Source: Streptomyces asoensis
GTDB lineage: Bacteria; Actinomycetota; Actinomycetes; Streptomycetales; Streptomycetaceae
Reading direction: 5' to 3'
Assembly: GCF_016860545.1 (NCBI RefSeq)
Contig: NZ_BNEB01000003.1
Location: forward strand, 62,001-126,000
Length of the DNA: 64,000 nt
Below are positions 24,641 to 34,051 of this stretch, one piece after another. The notes beneath the pieces are model-generated. The model ran no database searches. It was not told the origin of the DNA and saw only the letters and a list, made by a program, of their open reading frames with translations. Numbering within the stretch: position 1 is the first letter of the stretch; each line of letters opens with the position of its first letter. The position numbers and the translations under genes were made by a program.

Positions 24641-26767
24641 TCAGCCCTCTCCGGCTTCGGCCGCTTCCCCGTCGGGCGCGCCCGTCCCCGGGGCGGGCGG
24701 GCCGTCCGGCTCCCGCAGGACGTCCATCAGCGCCCGCAGTCTGGGCGAGGCCGCGAGCTCCTCGAGGGTCACCGGGCGTCCCGTGGCGTCGGCGATCGGC
24801 AGCCGCCAGTTCGGGTACTGGTCCCAGGTGCCGGGGAGGTTCTGCGGACGCCGGTCGCCGACTCCGTCGGGCAGCCACACGCCGATCATGCGGGCCGGGG
24901 TGCGCAGCAGGAAGCGGTGGACGGCCTGGATCTCGGCCTCCTCCGAGGTGTGGTCGCCGCCTCCGCCGGTGCCGGCCAGCAGCCCGAGGCGGGCGAGCAG
25001 GCCCAGCCACTCCGCCGTGTCGTGGGCCGCCTCGGCGCGCTCCTCCTCCACCGGCCGGGTCAGCAGCCCGAGCCGGTCCCGGAGTTCGACGTGCTCGCCG
25101 GTGAGCCGGGCGGCCGTGGACGGCAGGTCGTGCGTGGTCGCGGTGGCCAGGCAGTCGGCGCGCCACCGGTCGGGCGCCAGCGGGCGGCCGTCGCCCTCCC
25201 AGTCCCGTTCGAACCACAGCACGGACGTCCCGAGCACGCCCCGTTCGCGCAGCGCCTCACGCACGCCCGGCTCGACGGTGCCGAGGTCCTCGCCGATGAC
25301 CACGGAACCGGCCCGCGAGGCCTCCAGCACCAGGACGGCGAGCATGGCCTCGGCGTCGTAGCGGACGTAGGCACCCTCGGTCGGCGGCTCGCCCTGCGGC
25401 ACCCACCACAGGCGGAACAGGCCCATGACGTGGTCGATGCGCAGCGCGCCCGCGTAACGGAACAGGGCCCGCAGGAGGTGCCGGTAGGGGGCGTACCCGG
25501 AGGCGGCCAGCCGGTCCGGGCGCCAGGGCGGCAGACCCCAGTCCTGGCCGCGGGCGTTGAAGGCGTCCGGCGGGGCGCCCACCGACATCCCGGCGGCGAA
25601 GTACTCCTGCTGCGCCCACGCGTCGGCGCCCTCCGGATGCACACCGACCGCGAGGTCGTGCACGATCCCGACGGGCATGCCCGCCTCCCGCGCGGCACGC
25701 TGGGCGGCGGTGAGCTGGGTGTCGGTGAGCCAGGCGAGACGGGAGTGCAGGTCGACGCGGTCCAGCAGTTCACGGCGGGCCCGGGCGGTCTCCGCGGAGC
25801 GCGGGTCGCGCAGCGCCGCCGGCCACCGCCGCCACTGCGGTCCGTGCACCTCGGCGAGCGCGCACCAGGTGGCGTGGTCCTCCAGGGCCTGGCCCTGCTC
25901 GGCGAGGAAGTCGCAGTAGGCGGCGCGCCGGCCGGGCCCGAGCGGCACCCGGGCGACCAGTTCCAGGGCCTCCCGCTTGAGCTCCCACACGGCGTCCCGG
26001 TCGATCAGCTCGCCCTTCTCCAGGACGGCCTCGCGCAGGCGTCCGGCGCGGTCGAGCAGGGTCCGGCGCAGGCCGTCGTCGTCGACATGGGCGAACTCGG
26101 GGACGTCCTCGACCCGCAGGTGCACCGGGTCCGGGAAGCGGCGCGAGGACGGGCGGTAGGGGGACGGGTCGGTCGGGGCTCCGGGCACGGCCGCGTGCAA
26201 CGGGTTGACCTGCACGAACCCCGCCCCGAGGGCCCGTCCCGCCCAGGCGGTCAGCTCGCCCAGGTCCCCGAGGTCGCCCATGCCCCAGGAGCGCCGGGAG
26301 AGCAGGGAGTACAGCTGGACGAGGAGGCCGTACGCCCGTCCGGCGGGCGAGGGCAGCCGGGGCGGGGCGACGACGAGGTGGGCGCTGCCGGTGCGTCCGT
26401 CGGGGGCGGTGGCCGTCAGCCGGTGCACCCCGAGCGGGAGCCGCTCGACGGAGTCCAGGCTCGGGCCCTGCTCGGTCCGCACACTCAGGACGGTGCCCTC
26501 GGGGAGCGCGGCGAGCGGCTCGCAGGGGCTCCCGCGCCAGCACACCACCGTCGGCGGCAGGAGCCGCTCGCCCAGTTCCCGTTCCCGGGCGGTGAGGGCC
26601 GCCCGCACGGCCTGCGGGGTGTCCGCGTCGACGCCGAGGGCGGCCAGCGCGCGGGTGACGGCGGCGGCCGAGGCGGTGACGGTACGGTCCGGGGAGGGCT
26701 GGTAGGAGGTGGCGACGCCGTGCAGGGCGGCCAGCCGGGCGAGCTCCTCTCCGGGGGGTGCGCTCAT
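24641..26767 (-). CDS. malQ: 4-alpha-glucanotransferase (amylomaltase, GH77)
   Basis: A 708-residue cytoplasmic enzyme that transfers alpha-1,4-glucan segments between maltodextrins, in maltose/glycogen turnover. GH77 motifs are visible: YRPSSRRFPDPVHLRVEDV near residue 215, the nucleophile Asp in LRIDHVMGLFRLWWVP, the acid/base Glu in VVIGEDLGTV, and ATTHDLPSTA with the transition-state Asp. The N-terminal 160 residues are a beta-sandwich extension usual in bacterial MalQ. The start codon directly abuts the stop of a small upstream gene, so the two are probably coupled. The Gly/Ala-rich C-terminus is short. Confidence 0.92.
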   Translation of the reverse strand: MSAPPGEELARLAALHGVATSYQPSPDRTVTASAAAVTRALAALGVDADTPQAVRAALTARERELGERLLPPTVVCWRGSPCEPLAALPEGTVLSVRTEQGPSLDSVERLPLGVHRLTATAPDGRTGSAHLVVAPPRLPSPAGRAYGLLVQLYSLLSRRSWGMGDLGDLGELTAWAGRALGAGFVQVNPLHAAVPGAPTDPSPYRPSSRRFPDPVHLRVEDVPEFAHVDDDGLRRTLLDRAGRLREAVLEKGELIDRDAVWELKREALELVARVPLGPGRRAAYCDFLAEQGQALEDHATWCALAEVHGPQWRRWPAALRDPRSAETARARRELLDRVDLHSRLAWLTDTQLTAAQRAAREAGMPVGIVHDLAVGVHPEGADAWAQQEYFAAGMSVGAPPDAFNARGQDWGLPPWRPDRLAASGYAPYRHLLRALFRYAGALRIDHVMGLFRLWWVPQGEPPTEGAYVRYDAEAMLAVLVLEASRAGSVVIGEDLGTVEPGVREALRERGVLGTSVLWFERDWEGDGRPLAPDRWRADCLATATTHDLPSTAARLTGEHVELRDRLGLLTRPVEEERAEAAHDTAEWLGLLARLGLLAGTGGGGDHTSEEAEIQAVHRFLLRTPARMIGVWLPDGVGDRRPQNLPGTWDQYPNWRLPIADATGRPVTLEELAASPRLRALMDVLREPDGPPAPGTGAPDGEAAEAGEG

Positions 26768-27001
26768 CTAGGGCCTCGTGGAGTCGGAGTCCGCGACGGC
26801 GAGCGGCGGCTCGCTGGTCAGGGGCTCGGCGTCGGGCAGCGGGGGTTCGCTGGTCAGCGGGGGTTCGGCGTAGGTGCCTTCGGCGCCGGAGGCGCTGAGG
26901 TGGGTGTTCCTGGACTCGACGGGGACTGCGGCGGAGGGTTCCGCCGGGCGTTTGGAGCGGGCCGGCGCGATCACGGTGGCCTCCTTCGTCGGGGATGTCA
27001 T
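26768..27001 (-). CDS. Small Pro/Ser/Glu-rich hypothetical protein upstream of malQ
   Basis: A 77-residue predicted disordered protein. It contains the direct repeat TSEPPL twice, with similar EPPL segments between, so part of the gene is a short tandem duplication. The ATG has AGGGG at 8 bases. Its stop codon lies immediately before the malQ start with no gap, and that arrangement is the best evidence that it is translated. No function can be assigned; it may only set malQ translation. Confidence 0.5.
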   Translation of the reverse strand: MTSPTKEATVIAPARSKRPAEPSAAVPVESRNTHLSASGAEGTYAEPPLTSEPPLPDAEPLTSEPPLAVADSDSTRP

Positions 27002-27347
27002 CGGTTACCCCTGCCCTACCCAGCCGACGCGGGGACAGACGTCCGCACGCCGTCCCAGGCTGCCACCCGCCCACCTGCCGCGCCTCGGCACGGCGCGCCG
27101 GAACCCGCCGCGGATCGTGTCCGGCGGCCCGGGTCCGGGGCGGCGGCGGGCGTGCGCGAGCCCGCGGGCCGCGATCCCGCCGGACGTACCGGCCCCGCCG
27201 GGTGTACCGGCCCCAGCGGGTGCACCGGTCGCGCCGGCCCGACCGCGTGGGCCTGCCCCGCGCCGGGCGCGCCGCAGGCCCGCGGCGCGGCGCCCGCGGG
27301 GCGGCCGGGTCCACCGGCCGGGTGACCCGGTGCGAAGGCCCGGACCG
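27002..27347. other. 346-bp gene-free spacer
   Basis: Very GC-rich sequence between the small malQ-upstream gene and the HNH endonuclease gene. The only structure seen is a threefold 18-bp repeat at 27186-27239. The promoter of the malQ operon should lie near 27002-27060. No convincing gene or RNA is seen. Confidence 0.6.
27186..27239. repeat. Three tandem 18-bp repeats
   Basis: Units at 27186, 27204 and 27222 follow GTACCGGCCCCGCCGGGT with one, then six changes. They are non-coding as far as I can tell. Confidence 0.65.
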
Positions 27348-27884
27348 TCAGGCGGAGATGCCGTCGATCCGGGCCAGGGCGTCGTCCGCGCCGAACGGCT
27401 GGAGGTACGGCAGCCAGCGCGGGTCCCGGTGTCCGGTGCCGATGATCCGCCAGGCGAGACCGGAGGGGGGAGCGGGTTTGTGACGCAGCCGCCAGCCGAT
27501 CTCGACGAGGTGCCGGTCGGCCTTGACGTGGTTGCAGCGACGGCAGGACGCCACGACGTTGTCCCACACGTGTTTGCCGCCGCGACTGCGCGGGACGACG
27601 TGGTCGACGCTGGTTGCGACGCCACCGCAGTACATGCACCGGCCCCCGTCGCGGGCGAACAGCGCCCGGCGGGTCAGGGGGACGGGCCCCCGGTAGGGGA
27701 CCCGGACGAATCGCTTGAGCCGGACCACGCTGGGTGCGGAGACCGTGACGGTCGCGCTGTGCAGGAAGGCGCCGGATTCCTCGAGGGAGACGGCCTTGTT
27801 CTCCAGGACGAGGACGAGCGCGCGGCGGAGCGGTACGACGCCGAGGGGCTCGTACGACGCGTTGAGGACCAGGACATGCGGCAC
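27348..27884 (-). CDS. HNH endonuclease family protein
   Basis: A 178-residue protein with an HNH nuclease domain in its second half: a Cys pair in CMYCGG, the catalytic VDHVVPRSRGG, N in HVWDNVVASCRRCNHVKADR, and a second Cys pair. The N-terminal 85 residues (PHVLVLNASYEPLGVVPLRRAL) form the conserved region of stand-alone actinobacterial HNH proteins. The GTG at 27884 was chosen because AAGGAGG lies 5 bases upstream; the upstream frame has no site. It is a chromosomal single gene divergent from the channel gene, with no mobile-element context. Natural target unknown. Confidence 0.86.
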   Translation of the reverse strand: MPHVLVLNASYEPLGVVPLRRALVLVLENKAVSLEESGAFLHSATVTVSAPSVVRLKRFVRVPYRGPVPLTRRALFARDGGRCMYCGGVATSVDHVVPRSRGGKHVWDNVVASCRRCNHVKADRHLVEIGWRLRHKPAPPSGLAWRIIGTGHRDPRWLPYLQPFGADDALARIDGISA

Positions 27885-28207
27885 GGATGCCTCCTTGGGC
27901 GTCGGCGGCGCGTGGCTCGCGCCGGGACGATCTGTGGTCAGTCTCCCCTCTTGCCTGGTGGACGCGCCACCATGTCCCGGTAACGGGCTGGGAGTGTTTT
28001 CGACCACACCCTCCTTCTCCCCCGGATCATGGCCTGTTCAAGCGCAGGTGAGGACGGTCCCTCCTTCACGGAACTCACCGGACCACACACAATGCCCCGT
28101 TAGTGTGGTGGTTCTGCCCTTCCGGTGACCTGACCGTGACCTCATCGTGCGTGTCGCCCTTGACCGCCGCACCGAAGGGAGCAGAGCAGCACCTGGAGGT
28201 ACCTGCC
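27885..28207. promoter_or_regulatory. 323-bp divergent promoter region
   Basis: Spacer between the HNH gene and the mechanosensitive channel gene. An inverted repeat ACCACAC/GTGTGGT (28082-28088, 28103-28109) and a direct repeat of GTGACCT (near 28125 and 28135) are candidate operators for the channel gene. I see no gene in it. Confidence 0.4.
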
Positions 28208-29311
28208 GTGTCCTTGCCCGCCGTCCTTCTGGCCGCCGGTGCGTCGCCGTCACCGACTCCCTCGGAGTCGCCGACCGCGGTGACCGTCCCGTCCCTCCAG
28301 GACGCCCAGGAGAGCGCGACGAACGCGGCCAGCTGGGTCGAGCAGAACTGGTCGACCTGGCTGGCGATCGGTCTGCGCGTGCTGCTGATCCTGGTGATCG
28401 CGGTGGTGCTGAGAGTGGTGGTGCAGCGGGCGATCACCAAGCTGATCGACCGGATGAACCGCACGGTCTCGTCGGTGGACGGCACGGCGCTGGGCGGACT
28501 GCTGGTCAACAACGAGCGGCGGCGTCAGCGCTCGCAGGCGATCGGCTCGGTGCTGCGTTCGGTGGCGAGCTTCCTGATCCTCGGCACGGCCGCCCTGATG
28601 GTGCTCGGCACCTTCGAGATCAATCTGGCCCCGCTGCTGGCCTCCGCCGGTGTCGCGGGCGTGGCGATCGGTTTCGGCGCGCGCAACCTGGTCACGGACT
28701 TCCTCTCCGGCGTGTTCATGATCCTGGAGGACCAGTACGGCGTCGGTGACCAGATCGACGCGGGCGTGGCCACCGGCGAGGTCATCGAGGTGGGTCTGCG
28801 GGTGACGAAGCTGCGCGGTGACAGCGGCGAGATCTGGTACGTCCGCAACGGCGAGGTCAAGCGCATCGGCAACCTCTCGCAGGGCTGGGCGACGGCCGGG
28901 GTCGACGTGACGGTGAAGGCGTCCGAGAACCTGGACCTGGTCAAGGCGACCCTGGACGAGGTCGCCGAGAAGATGAGCAAGGAAGAGCCCTGGAACGAGC
29001 TCCTGTGGAGCCCGATCGAGGTGCTGGGCCTGGACAGCGTGCTGCTCGACTCGATGGTGGTGCGCGTCTCCGCCAAGACGATGCCCGGCAAGGCGCACGC
29101 CGTCGAGCGGGAGCTGCGCTGGCGCGTCAAGCGGGCCTTCGACGCGGCCGACATCCGCATCGTGGGCGGCGCGACCGCCCCCGTCCCGGAGGACCCCGCC
29201 GATCCGACGGCAGCCGTCGCGGCGCCCTCGGTGTTCTCCAACGCGGACTCCCCGCAGGTCGCGGCGGCGTCCCCGATCGCGCAGCCGCGCACGGGAACCC
29301 CCGCGAAGTAG
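28208..29311 (+). CDS. Mechanosensitive ion channel, MscS family
   Basis: A 367-residue membrane channel that opens on membrane tension to release solutes after osmotic downshock. Hydrophobic segments lie at about 46-68 and 110-160. The last is the pore helix with the Gly/Ala-rich pattern LLASAGVAGVAIGFGARNLVTDFLSG, followed by the beta domain (EDQYGVGDQI). The C-terminal 50 residues are Pro/Ala-rich. The GTG at 28208 follows GGAGGT by 7 bases; upstream frame lacks a site. Monocistronic, with a strong terminator after it. Confidence 0.9.
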   Translation: MSLPAVLLAAGASPSPTPSESPTAVTVPSLQDAQESATNAASWVEQNWSTWLAIGLRVLLILVIAVVLRVVVQRAITKLIDRMNRTVSSVDGTALGGLLVNNERRRQRSQAIGSVLRSVASFLILGTAALMVLGTFEINLAPLLASAGVAGVAIGFGARNLVTDFLSGVFMILEDQYGVGDQIDAGVATGEVIEVGLRVTKLRGDSGEIWYVRNGEVKRIGNLSQGWATAGVDVTVKASENLDLVKATLDEVAEKMSKEEPWNELLWSPIEVLGLDSVLLDSMVVRVSAKTMPGKAHAVERELRWRVKRAFDAADIRIVGGATAPVPEDPADPTAAVAAPSVFSNADSPQVAAASPIAQPRTGTPAK

Positions 29312-29317
29312 CCGACG

Positions 29318-29364
29318 CGCCGAAAGGCCGCACCCGGGAAGGCTCCGGGTGCGGCCTTTCGGCG
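29318..29364 (+). terminator. 20-bp stem terminator
   Basis: A perfect 20-bp stem (29318-29337 with 29345-29364) and 7-base loop, directly after the channel gene. It isolates the csn operon downstream. Confidence 0.88.
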
Positions 29365-29430
29365 TTCCCCGGGTGCCGTGCCCGCGACATAACGACTCTG
29401 TTGCCCCGGGGCCGATTCCCCTTTCACTCC

Positions 29431-29460
29431 TTGACGTCCCCTTCGTGCCGGGCTTACGTT
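29431..29460 (+). promoter_or_regulatory. Promoter of the csn operon
   Basis: TTGACG (29431-29436) and TACGTT (29455-29460) are separated by 18 bases, a good match to the housekeeping HrdB-type promoter. Transcription would start near 29467, just before the operator palindrome. Confidence 0.6.
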
Positions 29461-29472
29461 CCTGCCAGCCGA

Positions 29473-29487
29473 TAGGAAACTTTCCTA
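29473..29487. promoter_or_regulatory. CsnR operator (csnR box)
   Basis: TAGGAAACTTTCCTA is an odd-centred palindrome. Read on the other strand its core is AGGAAAGTTTCCT, the palindrome described for the ROK repressor CsnR in front of chitosanase and csn genes. It lies immediately downstream of the predicted transcription start, which suits repression. Confidence 0.8.
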
Positions 29488-29561
29488 ACAGTGACCGGTT
29501 GTGGACTTGCGTCCGGCGGCACTGAGAAACTGGGCAGTTCAGAAAGGCAGGTGTCGACCCC

Positions 29562-30773
29562 ATGGCAGCAACCGCCGGTACGCCGGGCACCCCGCGCGTC
29601 CTGCGCGCCATGAACGACCGCGCCGCGCTCGACCTCCTGCTGGCGCACGGCCCCCTGTCCCGCACCCGCATCGGCAAGCTCACCGGCCTGTCGAAGCCCA
29701 CCGCCTCCCAGCTGCTCGCCCGCCTGGAGGCCGCGGGGCTGGTCCTCGCGACCGGCACCACCGAGGGCCGCCCAGGCCCCAACGCGCAGCTGTACGAGGT
29801 CAACCCGGCCGCCGCGTACGCCGCGGGCCTCGACGTCACCCCCGAACGGGTCCTGGCCGCCGTCGCCGACGCCACCGGACGCACCGTGGGCACCTTCGAG
29901 GTGCCCACGCCCGGCCGGAAGACCACCGGCGCCGTCGTGCGGCAGGTCACCGACGCCCTGGACGGCGCGGTGAAGGCCGCGGGCCTCACCCGCGGCGACG
30001 TGCGGCGGCTCGTCGTCGCCACCCCGGGCGCCTTCGACCCCACCACCGGCCGGCTGCGCTACGCCTCCCACCTGCCGGGCTGGCATGCCCCGGCGCTGCT
30101 CGACGACCTCGCCGCGGCCCTGCCGATGCCGGTGGAGTACGAGAACGACGTCAATCTCGCCGCCGTCGCCGAACAGCGTCTCGGCGCGGCCCGCGGCCAC
30201 GAGGACTTCGTGCTGCTGTGGAACGAGGGCGGTCTCGGCGCCGCCCTCGTCCTCGGCGGCCGGCTGCACCGCGGCTGGACCGGCGGCGCCGGAGAGGTGG
30301 GCTTCCTGCCGGTCCCCGGCGCCCCCCTGGTCCGTCAGGTCACCAAGGCCAACAGCGGCGGCTACCAGGAACTGGCGGGTTCCCAGGCCCTGCCGCGGCT
30401 GGCCCGGGAACTCGGCGTCCCCGGCATACCCTCCGGACCGTACGCCGAGGTCGCCGCCGCCCTCGTCGCACGGGCGGCCGCCGAGGACACCGCCGTCCAC
30501 CGCCTGCTGCTCCAGACGTACGCGACCCGGCTCGCGACCGGTCTCGCCTCGCTCGTCTCCGTGCTCGACCCCGAACTCGTCGTCCTCAGCGGCGCCTCCC
30601 TGACCGCCGGCGGCGACGTACTGCGCGCCCTCGTCCAGGACGAGCTGGAGGAGCTGGCCGCGTCCCGGCCGAAGCTGGTCATGAGCGACGTCACCGAACG
30701 GCCCGTGCTGCGCGGCGCGCTGGAGAGCGCGCTGGCGGCCACCCGCGACGAGGTCTTCGACACCTCCCGCTAG
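29562..30773 (+). CDS. csnR: ROK-family transcriptional repressor CsnR
   Basis: A 403-residue regulator with an N-terminal winged helix (LSRTRIGKLTGLSKPTASQLL, about residues 32-52) and a C-terminal ROK sugar-binding domain (LGAARGHEDFVLLWNEGGLGAALVLGG, then GEVGFLPV). The zinc-binding Cys cluster of ROK kinases is not seen, in keeping with a sensor rather than an enzyme. In Streptomyces lividans CsnR represses the csnR-K operon and chitosanase genes until chitosan oligosaccharides appear. The gene order csnR-E-F-G-H-K and the operator palindrome are the same here. Identity rests on gene order, operator and family. Confidence 0.86.
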   Translation: MAATAGTPGTPRVLRAMNDRAALDLLLAHGPLSRTRIGKLTGLSKPTASQLLARLEAAGLVLATGTTEGRPGPNAQLYEVNPAAAYAAGLDVTPERVLAAVADATGRTVGTFEVPTPGRKTTGAVVRQVTDALDGAVKAAGLTRGDVRRLVVATPGAFDPTTGRLRYASHLPGWHAPALLDDLAAALPMPVEYENDVNLAAVAEQRLGAARGHEDFVLLWNEGGLGAALVLGGRLHRGWTGGAGEVGFLPVPGAPLVRQVTKANSGGYQELAGSQALPRLARELGVPGIPSGPYAEVAAALVARAAAEDTAVHRLLLQTYATRLATGLASLVSVLDPELVVLSGASLTAGGDVLRALVQDELEELAASRPKLVMSDVTERPVLRGALESALAATRDEVFDTSR

Positions 30774-30849
30774 CCACCTCCCGCACCCCGCTCCACCTCT
30801 CACCTCACCGCATCCCCTTCACCCTGCCCTGTTCCTGGAAGGCTCCGCC

Positions 30850-32199
30850 ATGCCCACACGCATACCCGAAGTCGTCCGAAAGGCGGCTTTCGCCCTCACC
30901 GCCTCCACGGCCCTCCTCATCGGCACCACCGCCTGTACCGGCCAGTCCGCGGCCGGCCCCGAAGACGACGCGTCGAAGGAGACGACCCTCACCTTCTGGC
31001 ACGCCTGGAGCGCGCCGAACGAGGTGAAGGCCGTGAAGGCGCTGGTCGCCGGCTTCGAGAAGGCGCACCCCAACATCCATGTGAACGTCGTCGGCAACAT
31101 GACCGACGACAAGATCAACCAGGCGCTGCGCGCGGGCGGCACCAAGGCGCCGGACGTGATCTCGTCGTTCACCACCAACAACGTCGGCAAGTTCTGCTCG
31201 TCGGGTGCCCTGGTCGACCTCAACCCGTTCTTCAAGAAGGCGGACATCGACCCGAACACCACCTTCCCGAAGGCGATGAACGAGTACACCCAGTACGACC
31301 TCAACCGCTGCGCGGTGCCGCTGCTCGGCGACGCCTACGGGCTCTACTACAACAAGACGGCCTTCGCGAAGGCCGGCATCACCGCCCCGCCGAAGACCTG
31401 GTCCGAGTTCGAGGCCGACGCCAAGAAGCTGACGATCCCCCAGGGCGACACGTACAAGCAGCTCGGCTTCATGCCGAACTACCACGGCTGGGAGACGACG
31501 ACCGAGCACTACATGGGCCAGTTCTCCCCGACCTACTTCGACCGGTCGGGCAGGTCGACCATCGCCACGGACCCGGGCGTCACCGACGCCTTCACGCTCC
31601 AGAAGAAGCTCGTCGACGACCTCGGCGGCTTCCGGAAGCTGGAGAAGTTCCGCTCCGGCCTCGGCGACGAATGGGGCCCCAAGCACCCCTTCCAGACCGG
31701 TCAGGTCGCCATGCAGCTGGACGGCGAATGGCGCCTGGGCATGGCCCTGGAGGCCAAGCCCGGCTTCGAGATCGGCGTCGCCCCGCTGCCCGTCGCCGAC
31801 GACCAGGCCGACCAGTACGGCAAGGGCTACATCACCGGCACCATCGCCGGCATCGCCGCCACCAGCAAGAAGCAGAACGCGGCCTGGGAGCTGGTGAAGT
31901 ACATGACCACCGACACGGCCGCGGTCGTCGCCTTCTCCAACGCCATCCACAACGTGCCGTCCACGCTGGCCGCCCTGAAGTCCCCCGACCTGAAGTACGA
32001 CCCGCGCTTCAAGACGTTCCTGGACATCGCGGCGAACCCGAACTCCACCACGTCCCCCGCGTCCATCAACGGCGGCGTCTACCTGACGACGATCCAGCAG
32101 CTCGGCTACGACTACGAGAGCGGCAAGGTCACCGACCTGCGGGCCGGCCTGAAGAAGGCGGCCGAGCAGATCGACACGGACATCGCACAGGCGAAGTGA
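30850..32199 (+). CDS. csnE: Chitosan-oligosaccharide ABC transporter, solute-binding lipoprotein
   Basis: A 449-residue family-1 extracellular solute-binding protein. The signal peptide ends in a lipobox (IGTTAC, Cys about residue 29), so the mature protein is anchored to the outer face of the membrane. Typical segments are TLTFWHAWSAPNEVKAVK, DVISSF, a central AYGLYYNKTAFAKAGI and a late PFQTGQVAMQLDGEWRLG. The ATG follows GGAAGG. It is the second gene of the csn operon and delivers glucosamine oligomers to the permeases downstream. The ligand is inferred from the operon. Confidence 0.87.
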   Translation: MPTRIPEVVRKAAFALTASTALLIGTTACTGQSAAGPEDDASKETTLTFWHAWSAPNEVKAVKALVAGFEKAHPNIHVNVVGNMTDDKINQALRAGGTKAPDVISSFTTNNVGKFCSSGALVDLNPFFKKADIDPNTTFPKAMNEYTQYDLNRCAVPLLGDAYGLYYNKTAFAKAGITAPPKTWSEFEADAKKLTIPQGDTYKQLGFMPNYHGWETTTEHYMGQFSPTYFDRSGRSTIATDPGVTDAFTLQKKLVDDLGGFRKLEKFRSGLGDEWGPKHPFQTGQVAMQLDGEWRLGMALEAKPGFEIGVAPLPVADDQADQYGKGYITGTIAGIAATSKKQNAAWELVKYMTTDTAAVVAFSNAIHNVPSTLAALKSPDLKYDPRFKTFLDIAANPNSTTSPASINGGVYLTTIQQLGYDYESGKVTDLRAGLKKAAEQIDTDIAQAK

Positions 32200-32201
32200 C
32201 G

Positions 32202-33146
32202 ATGGCCGCCACCCACACCCTGAAGGCGAAGCACCGGCGCTCGGCCCTGCGTACCCTCGCCTTCCTCTCCCCCTGGCTGATCGGCTTCGCGGTCTTCTTC
32301 GCGTACCCGATGATCTCGACGGTCTACTTCTCGTTCATGCACTACGACGGCTTCAGGCCGCCGACGTGGAGCGGCACGAAGAACTGGACGTACGTCTTCG
32401 AGCACTACCCGTTCTTCTGGCCTGCGCTGCGCAACACCCTGTGGCTGGTCGTGATCATGGTGACCCTGCGCGTGCTGTTCGGGCTCGGGATCGGCATGCT
32501 CATCACCAAGATCAAGACGGGGACGGGCGTCTTCCGCACCCTCTTCTACCTGCCCTACCTCGCCCCGCCGGTGGCCGCCACCATGGCCTTCGCCTTCCTC
32601 CTCAACCCCGGTACGGGCCCGGTCAACTCGATCCTGGAGAAGGCCGGCATCCCGGCGCCCGGCTGGTTCAACGACCCGGACTGGTCCAAGCCCGCCCTCA
32701 CCCTGATGTTCCTGTGGGGCGTGGGCGACCTGATGGTGATCTTCATGGCCGCGCTGCTCGACGTACCGAAGGAGCAGTACGAGGCGGCCGAGCTGGACGG
32801 CGCCTCGGCGTGGCAGCGGTTCCGGTTCGTCACCCTCCCCACCATCTCGCCGATCATCATGTTCGCGGTCGTCACCGGCGTGATCGCGGCGATGCAGTGC
32901 TACACCCAGCCCCTGGTCGCCGGAAAGGTCGCCTCCGGCGTCATCCAGGGCGCGGGCACCATGTTCGAGCCCGGCTACCCCGAGCACTCCACGCTCACGC
33001 TCCCCCAGCTCGTCTACAACCTCGGCTTCCAGCGCTTCGACTACGGCTCCGCCTGTGTCGTCGCCCTGGTCCTGTTCGCCCTGTCGATGGCGTTCACCGC
33101 GCTCCTCATGCGGCGCCGGGGCGGGCTCATCCAGGCAGGTGACTGA
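32202..33146 (+). CDS. csnF: Chitosan-oligosaccharide ABC transporter permease 1
   Basis: A 314-residue permease of the MalF/UgpA type with six transmembrane helices (first LSPWLIGFAVFFAYPM). The EAA loop is QYEAAELDGASAWQRFRFVTLPTISP. The start is 2 bases after the binding-protein stop. No ATPase gene is present in the operon; in Streptomyces many such importers share the multi-operon ATPase MsiK, which is probably used here too. Confidence 0.88.
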   Translation: MAATHTLKAKHRRSALRTLAFLSPWLIGFAVFFAYPMISTVYFSFMHYDGFRPPTWSGTKNWTYVFEHYPFFWPALRNTLWLVVIMVTLRVLFGLGIGMLITKIKTGTGVFRTLFYLPYLAPPVAATMAFAFLLNPGTGPVNSILEKAGIPAPGWFNDPDWSKPALTLMFLWGVGDLMVIFMAALLDVPKEQYEAAELDGASAWQRFRFVTLPTISPIIMFAVVTGVIAAMQCYTQPLVAGKVASGVIQGAGTMFEPGYPEHSTLTLPQLVYNLGFQRFDYGSACVVALVLFALSMAFTALLMRRRGGLIQAGD

Positions 33147-33151
33147 TCCCC

Positions 33152-34045
33152 ATGACCCAAGTACTCGAGCGTCCCGCGGAGTTGGCGCGGGAGTCCTCGC
33201 CGGCCGCGCGCACCGCGCGCCGCAAGGCCCTGCTGGAATGGATCGCGGTCCACTCCCTCGGCGTGGCCGCCGCCCTCTTCTTCACCCTGCCGTTCGTGTT
33301 CGTCCTGCTGACCTCGCTGATGAGCGACTCACAGGCGCTCAGCCGGGACCTGGTCCCGCACACCTGGGAGTGGGCCAACTACCGGAAGGTCTTCGACACC
33401 CCGGGCTTCCTCACCTGGTGGCGCAACACGCTGATCTACGCGGGACTCGGCACGGTCCTCACCGTCGTCTCCTCCGTGCCCGTGGCGTACGCGCTGGCCA
33501 AGTTCCGCTTCCGGGGCCGGAACCTGGCCCTCATGCTGGTGATCTCGATGATGATGCTGCCGCCGCAGGTGGTCGTCATCCCGATGTACCTGTTCTGGGC
33601 GAAGCAGCTGGACCTGTCGGGCACCCTGTGGCCGATGATCGTCCCGCTGGCGTTCGGCGACGCGTTCTCGATCTTCCTGCTCCGCCAGTTCCTGGTGACC
33701 ATCCCGAACGAGTACCTGGACGCGGCCAAGGTGGACGGCTGCGGCGACCTGCGCACCCTGCTCAGGGTCGTGCTGCCGATGGCCAGGCCCGGTATCGCCG
33801 CCGTCGCGCTGTTCCAGTTCTTCGCCGCCTGGAACGACTACTTCGGACCGCAGATCTACGCCTCGGAGAACCCCGACGCGTGGACCCTCTCCTACGCCCT
33901 GGAGTCCTTCAAGGGCGCGCACCACACCGACTGGAACCTCACCATGGCGGCCACCGTGCTGGTCATGGCCCCCGTGATCCTCGTGTTCTTCTTCGCCCAG
34001 AAGGCGTTCGTCGAAGGTGTCACCCTCACCGGAGTAAAGGGTTAA
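33152..34045 (+). CDS. csnG: Chitosan-oligosaccharide ABC transporter permease 2
   Basis: A 297-residue permease of the MalG/UgpE type with six transmembrane helices; the EAA loop is EYLDAAKVDGCGDLRTLLRVVLP. It pairs with the previous gene 5 bases upstream. The usual C-terminal FVEGVTLTGVKG ending of this family is present, so the gene is complete. Confidence 0.88.
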   Translation: MTQVLERPAELARESSPAARTARRKALLEWIAVHSLGVAAALFFTLPFVFVLLTSLMSDSQALSRDLVPHTWEWANYRKVFDTPGFLTWWRNTLIYAGLGTVLTVVSSVPVAYALAKFRFRGRNLALMLVISMMMLPPQVVVIPMYLFWAKQLDLSGTLWPMIVPLAFGDAFSIFLLRQFLVTIPNEYLDAAKVDGCGDLRTLLRVVLPMARPGIAAVALFQFFAAWNDYFGPQIYASENPDAWTLSYALESFKGAHHTDWNLTMAATVLVMAPVILVFFFAQKAFVEGVTLTGVKG

Positions 34046-34051
34046 CAAGCC